This document shows, piece after piece, positions 1 through 5,001 of a stretch of DNA of 5,001 nt (the first letter of the stretch is position 1; each line of letters begins with the position of its first letter). This DNA comes from CAYFJO01 sp964343305. Lineage in GTDB: Bacteria > Planctomycetota > Planctomycetia > Pirellulales > Pirellulaceae. The position numbers were made by a program, and so were the translations under genes. Location: contig CAYFJO010000667.1 of NCBI GenBank assembly GCA_964343305.1, forward strand, positions 1 through 5,001. The letters are read 5' to 3'. A model generated the notes under the pieces. The model ran no database searches and had not been told where the DNA came from. It was given only the letters and a program-made list of their open reading frames with translations.

Positions 1-433
1 CTTCAAGCGAGCCCATGTGCCATTTGCCGAAGGCGCCGGTTTTGTAGCCGGCTTCAGCGAGATGCTCCGAGAGCATTTTCACGTCACGTTTGATACCGCG
101 ATATCCCGGCGATCCGAGCGGCTGGTTGCCGGGGCCGCGCCACATGCCGTTTTCCGTCGAGTATTGACCGGTAAACATGCACGCGCGAGACGGTCCGCAG
201 AGCGGGACGGTATGGTAGTTCGGAAACCGCACCCCTTTAGCGGCCAGAGCTTTCAACGTTGGAAGCCGGACCTCGGTTTTGTCCCAATTCGATGGCAAAT
301 CGCCCCAACCATGATCGTCGGAAACGATGAACAGAATGTTGGGCAAACGCTCCGCGCGACCGCGATGCGTTTCCGCCCTGGAGATGGCAATTGGGGCAAG
401 CATGAGTGCTAGTAGGAATACCGAAGTCCTCAT
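1..433 (-). CDS. Secreted type I sulfatase, N-terminal part (gene runs off the left edge)
   Basis: The visible 144 residues are the N-terminal third or less of a formylglycine-dependent sulfatase, which hydrolyses sulfate esters, probably on a sulfated glycan, outside the cytoplasm. Residues 1-20 form a hydrophobic signal peptide. The first metal-binding aspartates are D39 and D40 (SDDHGWGD). The core signature is C79-G-P-S-R83; Cys79 is the residue a maturase converts to formylglycine. The second sulfatase signature runs from G129-Y130 through G-K137-W-H139. ATG433 is preferred over the in-frame ATG442. The purine stretch GAGAAG lies 9 nt before ATG433 but directly abuts ATG442, and starting at 433 gives an N-terminus (MRTS then a hydrophobic run) like that of the other sulfatase here. 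The C-terminal part, including the DN metal ligands, is outside the window. The family is certain from the motifs; the substrate cannot be told. Confidence 0.95.
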   Translation of the reverse strand, partial: MRTSVFLLALMLAPIAISRAETHRGRAERLPNILFIVSDDHGWGDLPSNWDKTEVRLPTLKALAAKGVRFPNYHTVPLCGPSRACMFTGQYSTENGMWRGPGNQPLGSPGYRGIKRDVKMLSEHLAEAGYKTGAFGKWHMGSLE

Positions 434-463
434 AGTCTTCATCTTCTCTCAGTGTTGTTTGAG

Positions 464-574
464 TTACTTGATGAACCGGTCGAACACGTTTTTCATCATT
501 CGTTGCACGCGTGCGTCAGGGCCTTGCGGCTTGGCGGCCCATGTTGTGCGTAATCGAGGGCATTCATAGTTCAC
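464..574 (-). CDS. Possible small ORF (36 aa) or gene remnant between SGNH hydrolase and sulfatase
   Basis: This short frame begins with GTG at 574, which overlaps the TGA stop of the SGNH-like gene (GTGA), and ends with TAA 21 nt before the sulfatase ATG at 433 plus its 9-nt leader. AAGG lies 5 nt upstream of the GTG and could serve as a Shine-Dalgarno. The peptide starts MNYECPRLRTTW and ends in a basic, amphipathic stretch with MMKNVFDRFIK. Codons in the second half mostly end in G or C, as in real genes nearby. There is no signal peptide or membrane segment, and I recognise no family. The frame stays open upstream for at least 28 codons inside the SGNH gene, so the tail could instead be a decayed C-terminus of a lost gene. 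Another frame across the first part of this stretch also looks coding-like, which lowers confidence. Confidence 0.3.
   Translation of the reverse strand: MNYECPRLRTTWAAKPQGPDARVQRMMKNVFDRFIK
505..540 (-). repeat. GC-rich palindrome and inverted repeat between SGNH gene and sulfatase
   Basis: GCACGCGTGC (505-514) is a perfect 10-bp palindrome. Next to it GGGCC (519-523) and GGCCC (536-540) can pair around a 12-base loop. Neither is followed by a T-tract. They fall inside the possible 36-residue ORF, so they may be coding coincidence; a role as a transcript end for the SGNH gene cannot be excluded. Confidence 0.25.
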
Positions 575-1554
575 TTCTGCCTTAACTCGGCACGAAGCTT
601 GTTGAATTCGGTGATGCTCTCCCACGCAATGCGTTGGAGATCCGCACGGTCCTTTTCGGAGAACGTTTGCGTGATGGGATTACCATCGCGGTCCTTCGTG
701 CGATCTTTGTTGTTGAAAAATCGAATATCGGTGATGGAGTCGACTGGTAAGCCTTCCGGAGTCCGATCGAACAAAGCGGCGTAAAGCGAGCAGGCAGTGA
801 GATAGGCCATCGTCTTGTTTAGATGAGCGTCGTTGATAAACCGTAGTGTCAAATCAGGACGCTGGGTTTGACAACGCAAACCGACCAGCGACATCGGAGC
901 AACCGACGCGTCGATCCGGTTGGCTAGACTCGCGATCACTCGCGCTTTCTTCATGACTGGCGTCGGATCGGGCGCGGACGTCAAGGGCTTGGCGTTTTGA
1001 GTTGTTGGTGTCGTCTCATAGAGGATTACGCGGGCTCCTTGTTCCTTGGCCAACGCGGCGAATTTCGGTGCAAATTGTGCGTACAACGACTCATCGCCTT
1101 CCAAATCGTCACGATATGATTGCAAAACGACCACATCCCACTTGGTTCGCTGCGATTCGAGTTCGGTGAGTAGTTTGCGATGACGAGAAAGTGCGGCCTT
1201 CGCGTACCGATTGCTGGAATCTTTCGCAGCGTTCTCAAGCGACGCGATGGTTGCCTTTTGTTCGGTCGCAGTGAGCGAATGAAGCTTAACAATGTTCTGC
1301 GTACCGAGTGCCCAATGATCGACCAGTCTGCGGCCACCGTAAATCACCGTAGTTGGATTAAACGTCAGATCTGGATTGCCAGCTTCCGCCATTGCCTTCA
1401 CGACGTTCGCAAGTTTGTGCCGCGCTGTGTAACTGTTGCCAATGAACAGAAAGTTGAGAGTTTCCTTCTCCGCGCCAACAGTTTCGGAACTGCCAATACA
1501 TAAAAGGCAAGGGAATAAAATCAACAAAGTGAGCAAATTAGTGCGCGGAATCAT
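571..1554 (-). CDS. Secreted SGNH-hydrolase-like protein (DUF4886-like)
   Basis: This 327-residue protein resembles SGNH/GDSL-fold esterases of the DUF4886 type, which are common beside planctomycete sulfatases; a role in removing acyl groups from glycans is inferred. Residues 1-29 are a signal peptide ending near VGA-E; there is a Cys in the hydrophobic part but no good lipobox. Block I is FIGNSYT, with Ser41 as candidate nucleophile. A glycine block follows at G73-G74, then the strand and turn VVVLQS at 141-146 in the block III position. The last block is NDAHLN at 241-246, with His244 as candidate catalytic base. The usual acid three residues before the His is Asn241, with Asp242 shifted by one. 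ATG1554 is chosen over an upstream TTG at 1614 because AGGA lies 7 nt before it and the signal peptide starts there. The gene lies 140 nt after the upstream sulfatase and may overlap a short ORF at its end. Confidence 0.8.
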   Translation of the reverse strand: MIPRTNLLTLLILFPCLLCIGSSETVGAEKETLNFLFIGNSYTARHKLANVVKAMAEAGNPDLTFNPTTVIYGGRRLVDHWALGTQNIVKLHSLTATEQKATIASLENAAKDSSNRYAKAALSRHRKLLTELESQRTKWDVVVLQSYRDDLEGDESLYAQFAPKFAALAKEQGARVILYETTPTTQNAKPLTSAPDPTPVMKKARVIASLANRIDASVAPMSLVGLRCQTQRPDLTLRFINDAHLNKTMAYLTACSLYAALFDRTPEGLPVDSITDIRFFNNKDRTKDRDGNPITQTFSEKDRADLQRIAWESITEFNKLRAELRQK

Positions 1555-1561
1555 ACACACA

Positions 1562-1565
1562 TCCT
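1562..1565 (-). promoter_or_regulatory. Ribosome binding site of the SGNH-like gene
   Basis: On the coding strand AGGA is followed by a 7-nt TGTGTGT spacer and the ATG at 1554. It decides the start: the longer reading from TTG1614 would put 20 charged and polar residues ahead of the signal peptide and lacks an equally placed purine stretch. Confidence 0.7.
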
Positions 1566-1694
1566 GATAGGTGAATGGAAATTGTGGGCGGCCGTTGTGG
1601 TCGGGAATACGCAACTCGAACTTGTCTTACCCTCGAGGCAGGACTCGTTGCGTTTATTTTGCGGAGAAGTTGACATTTAGGACGAAGCGATTGT

Positions 1695-3245
1695 TCAAAG
1701 CGCCGGCGGCGGCCCGGCAGACTTGCCGCTCGACTTTACGATTGGGTATTTCGGTTTCCAAGTGGGATGTTTCTGCGAGAGCCAGGCGCGCAACTTCTTT
1801 GACAACTCGGACGCAATCTCTGGCTGTTTTTCGATCAGGTTGTTGGCCTCGCCCGCGTCGTCGCTTAGGCAATACAGCTCCCAGGCGTCGGTTTCGTAGT
1901 AATAGTAAATCTTGTAGCGTTTGGTTGTCGTGTCATCGATGGCGACAACCGTTGGCTGAGCGCGCGAATCCATGTAGCCCGGGAACAAATAGAATATCGG
2001 GTCGCGTGTTTCCGTTGTGTCGGGATTGCGTAAAACGTGGGCGAACGAGTCACCATCTAAAGGGTGTGCGTCTTGTGGTGGCCGCCATTCGTTCCCGGCA
2101 AGTTGAAGACAGGTGGAGTAATAGTCGAGGCAGTGGACCTTGCGATGGCTAACTGTTCCGGCTGGAATCTTACCCGGCCATCGCGCGATGAGCGGAACCC
2201 GGATTCCGCCTTCGGTCAACATACCTTTCTTGCCCTTGAGCGGTAGATTGTCCGCATGCGTGCCGCCGTTGTCGGAAGTGAAGAACACCACGGTGTTTTT
2301 TGCAATGCTGTCCGATTTGTCTCCGTCGTTGTTCGGATCGTCCAGCAGATCGAGCATTCGCTTCAAGTTCTCGTCGACGCCAGCGATGAATCCCAGGTAT
2401 TCAGCCTGTTTGCTGCCGTTGGCCTGAAACGCCTTCTTCAAGTCCGGCCGAGCTCGAACAGGTCCGTGAACCGCATAGGTGTGAAACTGAAGGTAAAATG
2501 GCTTGCCGGTGGCGTGAAGTTTGCCAACGGTTTCTTCCAGCGCATCGCCAACTGCATCACTGATGTGTTTGGGTGTGCCGACCAGCTCGGTCGAGAGGCC
2601 GCGCCTTTTCACATAAGCCTCGCTGTACGGTTGGGCGAATTGATCGAAGTGTCCGAGACCGACGCCCTTAAACTTCGAGACGCCGTCCTTTTTCGTGGCG
2701 AAGCAGGTCGGCTGATGTCCTTGGGCGTGACCGCCGATATTTATGTCGAAGCCGACGTTCTCCGGCATGGTCGCTTCACCTTGGTGACCGCCCACGTGAT
2801 ACTTGCCGATGTGCGCGGTTGTGTAGCCGTTCTTCTTCAGCGCTTCCGCGATCGTGATCGCCTTCGCAGCTACATCCTGGCTTTGCTTGGGCCCGATGAA
2901 CTTCGCCTTTTCTTTGCTGATCCCACCCTTGCCGTTGCGATTGAGATTGCCCACAACGTACACGTCGTTGTGAATTCGCGCAGGGTATTGCCCGGTCAAC
3001 ATGGCTGCTCGCGTCGGCGCGCAGTTCGGCTGAGCGTAAGCGTGCGTGAAGCTAACCCCTTCCTTGGCCAGCCGGGCCAGGTTGGGCGTCACATAATGTT
3101 TGCCGTGCGTCCCCATAGTCGCCTGCTCGACACCGATGTGATTCCAACCCAGGTCATCGACCATGTAGATGATGATGTTGGGCTTGTCGGCCGCGATCGC
3201 GGTGACACCGAGCATCAGAATCAGAAATATTGTAGAAGTTCTCAT
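1695..3245 (-). CDS. Secreted type I (formylglycine) sulfatase, complete
   Basis: This 516-residue protein is a full-length alkaline-phosphatase-fold sulfatase that hydrolyses sulfate esters, probably on polysaccharide or glycosaminoglycan-like substrates. Residues 1-19 are a signal peptide ending AIAA-D, so it works in the periplasm or outside the cell. The motifs appear in order: metal ligands D30 and D31 (VDDLGWNH); the signature C75-A-P-T-R79 followed by AAMLTGQYPAR, Cys75 being the formylglycine precursor; the second signature with K148 and H150 (GKYH); an active-site-type His260 (YAVHGP); the metal ligands D325-N326 (TSDNGG); and the EGGIRVPLIARWPG block at 345-358. The C-terminal domain has a usual Trp-Glu-Leu-Tyr strand (455-458) and ends in a short Ser/Gly/Pro tail. 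ATG3245 is preferred over GTG3278 because the signal peptide starts there and AGGAAG lies upstream. A formylglycine-generating enzyme must be encoded elsewhere. The family is sure; the substrate is unknown. Confidence 0.97.
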   Translation of the reverse strand: MRTSTIFLILMLGVTAIAADKPNIIIYMVDDLGWNHIGVEQATMGTHGKHYVTPNLARLAKEGVSFTHAYAQPNCAPTRAAMLTGQYPARIHNDVYVVGNLNRNGKGGISKEKAKFIGPKQSQDVAAKAITIAEALKKNGYTTAHIGKYHVGGHQGEATMPENVGFDINIGGHAQGHQPTCFATKKDGVSKFKGVGLGHFDQFAQPYSEAYVKRRGLSTELVGTPKHISDAVGDALEETVGKLHATGKPFYLQFHTYAVHGPVRARPDLKKAFQANGSKQAEYLGFIAGVDENLKRMLDLLDDPNNDGDKSDSIAKNTVVFFTSDNGGTHADNLPLKGKKGMLTEGGIRVPLIARWPGKIPAGTVSHRKVHCLDYYSTCLQLAGNEWRPPQDAHPLDGDSFAHVLRNPDTTETRDPIFYLFPGYMDSRAQPTVVAIDDTTTKRYKIYYYYETDAWELYCLSDDAGEANNLIEKQPEIASELSKKLRAWLSQKHPTWKPKYPIVKSSGKSAGPPPAL

Positions 3246-3255
3246 CGCTTGTTGT

Positions 3256-3261
3256 CTTCCT
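3256..3261 (-). promoter_or_regulatory. Ribosome binding site of the complete sulfatase
   Basis: AGGAAG on the coding strand sits 10 nt before ATG3245, a slightly long but workable spacing. It favours this start over GTG3278, in whose reading frame the same purines would lie inside the coding sequence. Confidence 0.55.
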
Positions 3262-3354
3262 GTTGTTAATGGTAACACGTAGCGTAGGCTAGGGATGAAT
3301 CAGCGGTGGGTGTGATGACGATGTCGAAGCCAATTCTCCAGCGTCTCGCCTTAT

Positions 3355-3375
3355 CGATCGCATGTCGTACGATCG
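3355..3375 (-). terminator. Hairpin downstream of the metalloprotease gene (possible terminator or mRNA 3' structure)
   Basis: On the transcribed strand two 8-nt arms (CGATCGTA and TGCGATCG) pair with one U-G wobble around a 5-nt CGACA loop. The structure starts 31 nt after the stop of the M6 protease gene and lies 110 nt before the sulfatase ATG. No T-tract follows it, so it does not meet the usual rule for an intrinsic terminator. It could instead be an RNA-stabilising or protein-binding element. Confidence 0.35.
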
Positions 3376-3405
3376 TATGGCTAGTCGTTTGGAAAAGAGT
3401 AACTG

Positions 3406-4578
3406 CTACTTAACTTCCACTTCAATGATGTAGGATCTCCCGTCCTCATTTTTCTTCAGAACTTTCACGCTCATGGGCGCGTCTTTGTGCTGGAATTCCT
3501 CTCCTGGTTGTAGCGGGGCATTCACTGGATTCGTCGGTGGATAGATGACGACCGAGTTCTGTCCTGAAGCGAGTTTGCCATCAACACTGTAAACTAGAAC
3601 ACCGACAGATTCTTCACCCTTGCCTTGGACTGGTTGAGAAACCTCGATCACGAGAATCTTGCTCGGCTTCACCGGATCATCGTCCGGTATGGCGATCATC
3701 GAAATGCCGGAAGTTGCGTTTAAGGGCATTAGTTTGAATTGATGCTTACCCTCGACGACATACGTCTTTCGGTCGGCATCGAGCCAATTCAATTTGTGGC
3801 GGTGCCAACCCAGAAAACCGCTGGCCTTTCCGGCCGACGACATGATGTCCCAAACACTCGCTGGATTCTTTGGGCCTTTCGCATCGCCGTAAGAATACAA
3901 ATCGGGCAGGCCCATCAGATGTCCCGTTTCATGAGCCAGAACATATGGGCTTGCACTTGAAATGTTGAGCGCAACATTGATCTTCTTGCCTCGATAGGGA
4001 ATGGCTTCGTCGTCTCGCTCGCCAAAAGCGGTGTTACCGATTCGCGGCATGTTGACCATGATGTAGTCAAAGTCCAAGAAATCGACTTTCGGATACAGTT
4101 TGAATATTTCAACAAAAATTTCACGGTGCGATTCGGTTGTCTTACTGCTGTACTCTTTGTGTGATTTCGGCAAACGGCGCCACCCATTGATATGCTTAAA
4201 TTCAAACGCAACTTTCCCATAGGACTGCACACGAAACAGTTTTTGGAATTCTCCATTGCCGAGAACGCGCTTGGCCCGCTCTCGCGTATCGATCTCCATT
4301 TCGGCATCAGGAAAATCAACGTAAAGCATGATGACTTTCTTGAGCCCGACTGTGCTGTCGTAAATCAGTGGATCATTCGCGCCTTCGGTTTTGTAGACAT
4401 CGCCTTTGGTATCTAGGGTGGGAATAGGAACTGTCGACGCCTGATCATCGGACGCCGATTTGTCGAGCGTCTCTGCAGCGATTGTGGGAAGCAATGTAAA
4501 GGTGGCCGACAAAACGAGAATCGTTGTCATCATCATTGCCGAAGTCAACTTGGATTGGTTAGTGCGTCTTGAGTTCAT
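3406..4578 (-). CDS. Secreted M6-family-like zinc metalloprotease
   Basis: This 390-residue protein looks like an M6 (immune inhibitor A type) metalloprotease. Residues 1-35 form a signal peptide with two Arg near the start, a long hydrophobic run and a cut near IAA-E. The catalytic domain begins around residue 80: LYVDFPD (85-91), the SYGK element (119-122) and GW..LP (132-137) match the usual M6 N-terminal region. The zinc site is H216-E-T-G-H220-L-M-G-L-P-D226, where Glu217 is the catalytic base and His216, His220 and Asp226 are the likely ligands. The Met-turn is WDIMSSAG with Met246, followed by a GFLGWHRHKLNW segment. Residues 275-390 form a compact, probably beta-rich end without an obvious PKD repeat or sorting signal. 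ATG4578 is chosen over TTG4611 because of the signal peptide and GGGA 6 nt upstream. Gaps of about 241 nt upstream and 160 nt downstream suggest its own transcript. Confidence 0.92.
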   Translation of the reverse strand: MNSRRTNQSKLTSAMMMTTILVLSATFTLLPTIAAETLDKSASDDQASTVPIPTLDTKGDVYKTEGANDPLIYDSTVGLKKVIMLYVDFPDAEMEIDTRERAKRVLGNGEFQKLFRVQSYGKVAFEFKHINGWRRLPKSHKEYSSKTTESHREIFVEIFKLYPKVDFLDFDYIMVNMPRIGNTAFGERDDEAIPYRGKKINVALNISSASPYVLAHETGHLMGLPDLYSYGDAKGPKNPASVWDIMSSAGKASGFLGWHRHKLNWLDADRKTYVVEGKHQFKLMPLNATSGISMIAIPDDDPVKPSKILVIEVSQPVQGKGEESVGVLVYSVDGKLASGQNSVVIYPPTNPVNAPLQPGEEFQHKDAPMSVKVLKKNEDGRSYIIEVEVK

Positions 4579-4640
4579 GAATTTTCCCAGGTTTTGCGAA
4601 GCGGTGGGCAACGTGCGTCCACTCTCGCGTCATTCAAGTA

Positions 4641-4646
4641 ATTGTA
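4641..4646 (-). promoter_or_regulatory. Weak -10 promoter candidate for the metalloprotease gene
   Basis: The coding strand reads TACAAT here, one base from TATAAT, which would give a leader of roughly 55 nt before ATG4578. No good TTGACA-like element is present about 17 nt upstream; that place is taken by the palindromes AGCGCT and CTCGATCGAG. This could mean a regulated promoter, or chance. Confidence 0.25.
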
Positions 4647-4668
4647 GTTCCCTCGTGTAGAGTGAGCG

Positions 4669-4692
4669 CTCGATCGAGTCCGACGATTCGAT
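4669..4692. repeat. Overlapping palindrome and inverted repeat upstream of the metalloprotease gene
   Basis: CTCGATCGAG (4669-4678) is a perfect 10-bp palindrome. Overlapping it, the arms ATCGAGTC (4673-4680) and GATTCGAT (4685-4692) form an 8-bp inverted repeat with one mismatch and a 4-base CGAC centre. It lies about 90-115 nt before the protease ATG, near the -35 position of the weak promoter candidate. It may be a regulator binding site or a hairpin at the end of the upstream transcript; no T-tract is seen. Confidence 0.35.
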
Positions 4693-4724
4693 GAGTTACT
4701 GGGCCAGCAGTTCCCGAGGTTTCT

Positions 4725-4823
4725 TCAACTCACAAGACAGACGTTTGGGGATTTTCGCCAGACCAATCCAAGAAGACCAGAAATTAAGGTAATTAGCAGT
4801 ACACGCAGTATCTGCTGGTTCAC
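4725..4823 (-). CDS. Possible small membrane peptide (32 aa) overlapping the esterase stop
   Basis: The frame opens with GTG at 4823, overlapping the esterase TGA (GTGA), with GGAG 5 nt upstream as a possible Shine-Dalgarno, and ends in TGA at 4725. The peptide has a polar start (MNQQ), a hydrophobic stretch at about residues 5-22 (ILRVLLITLISGLLGLVW) long enough for one membrane helix, then basic RKS and a short end, so the tail would probably face the cytoplasm. Translational coupling to the esterase is plausible. Against it, several codons end in A (ATA, CTA, TTA), the stretch could be simple AT-rich spacer that happens to read as hydrophobic, and a hairpin at 4795-4816 lies within it. I recognise no family. 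Confidence 0.25.
   Translation of the reverse strand: MNQQILRVLLITLISGLLGLVWRKSPNVCLVS
4795..4816 (-). terminator. Hairpin just after the esterase stop
   Basis: On the transcribed strand AGCAG-AUAC pairs with GUGU-(A)-CUGCU around a 3-nt UGC loop: nine pairs including one U-G wobble, with one bulged A. It starts 3 nt after the esterase stop. Only the weakly T-rich run AATTACCTTAATTTCT follows, so it is at best an imperfect terminator for the esterase transcript. Confidence 0.35.
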
Positions 4824-5001
4824 TTCTTCTCCATTTCCAACATAGCATTGGCGAAGGCTTTGCCGATCAGGGCCATGGTTTTGGCGCAACCGAGATAGTG
4901 ATAGCCAGCGTTGGATGCGCCGCGCTGCCACATCGTTTCTTCCTCGGCGGTGATCACTTTGGCGCGATACTCTTTCACATAGGCCTGTTGCTCGCCCTTT
5001 G
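4820..5001 (-). CDS. Probable sialate O-acetylesterase-like (SASA) enzyme, C-terminal end
   Basis: Only the last 59 residues are in the window; the start lies beyond the right edge. The open frame ends with a TGA at 4820-4822. Its end contains a WQRGASNAGYHYLGCAKT stretch followed by MALIGKAFANAMLEMEKK. This (G)SN.GYHYLG..KT...IGKAF pattern is the usual C-terminus of planctomycete proteins annotated as sialate O-acetylesterase or SASA-domain carbohydrate esterases; the His in YHYLG is probably part of the active-site end of the SGNH fold. Such enzymes remove O-acetyl groups from sugars, usually after export. The assignment rests on recall of this C-terminal pattern only, so the exact family is uncertain, but that the frame is coding is well supported by codon use and the conserved look of the peptide. 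Confidence 0.65.
   Translation of the reverse strand, partial: KGEQQAYVKEYRAKVITAEEETMWQRGASNAGYHYLGCAKTMALIGKAFANAMLEMEKK

Noticed and set aside
17..412. A 131-codon plus-strand open frame
   Set aside because: It is antisense to the left sulfatase, which has the CGPSR and GKWH signatures.
1555..1614. N-terminal extension of the SGNH-like protein from TTG1614
   Set aside because: The extension is polar, sits ahead of a good signal peptide, and AGGA is correctly placed for ATG1554.
1571..2152. A 193-codon plus-strand open frame
   Set aside because: Its product is Arg- and Ser-rich and lacks any domain pattern, and most of it is antisense to the sulfatase.
3191..3202. Perfect 12-bp palindrome CCGCGATCGCGG
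   Set aside because: It lies in the signal-peptide codons of the complete sulfatase (Thr-Ala-Ile-Ala-Ala) and is explained by alanine codon choice.
2256..3269. A 337-codon plus-strand open frame
   Set aside because: It lies wholly antisense to the complete sulfatase, whose motifs are unambiguous; the translation shows no domain, and long antisense frames are expected from the codon bias.
4579..4611. N-terminal extension of the metalloprotease from TTG4611
   Set aside because: ATG4578 gives a normal signal peptide and has GGGA 6 nt upstream; the TTG start would add 11 residues with no support.
1..5001. tRNA, rRNA, CRISPR array, insertion sequence or attachment site
   Set aside because: I found no cloverleaf-like sequence, regular spaced repeats, transposase reading frame or long terminal repeats by eye on either strand.

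Overview
The window looks like chromosomal DNA of a marine- or freshwater-type planctomycete (phylum Planctomycetota), or a related PVC bacterium such as a verrucomicrobial lineage. The reasons are the density of exported formylglycine sulfatases, the neighbouring SGNH/DUF4886-like and sialate O-acetylesterase-like proteins, wide gaps between co-directional genes, and moderate GC by eye. This rests on gene content alone; there is no rRNA or other phylogenetic marker in the window.

Every convincing gene is on the minus strand, so transcription runs from right to left. In that order: (1) the last 59 codons of a probable sialate O-acetylesterase-like (SASA) enzyme, 4820-5001; (2) a possible 32-residue membrane peptide whose GTG overlaps the esterase stop, 4725-4823; (3) a secreted M6-type zinc metalloprotease, 3406-4578; (4) a complete 516-residue secreted type I sulfatase, 1695-3245; (5) a 327-residue secreted SGNH-hydrolase-like protein, 571-1554; (6) a possible 36-residue ORF whose GTG overlaps the stop of gene 5, 464-574; (7) the N-terminal 144 residues of a second sulfatase, running off the left edge, 1-433. 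The gaps between the main genes hold a few hairpins or palindromes but no classical hairpin-plus-T-tract terminator. No gene-free stretch exceeds 300 bases.

All four proteins with a visible N-terminus carry a signal peptide. Two sulfatases, an O-acetylesterase-like enzyme and another SGNH-type hydrolase together suggest stepwise removal of sulfate and acyl substituents from a decorated polysaccharide or glycoprotein outside the cytoplasm. The zinc protease would suit a glycoprotein or extracellular-matrix substrate. This shared role is an inference from context. No glycoside hydrolase, SusC/D pair, regulator or sulfatase-maturating enzyme is visible, so the locus may simply be a loose collection of exported hydrolases.

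The least expected signals are the two short ORFs that begin with a GTG inside the stop codon of the preceding enzyme gene, each with a purine-rich Shine-Dalgarno-like stretch 5 nt upstream. Neither is proven.
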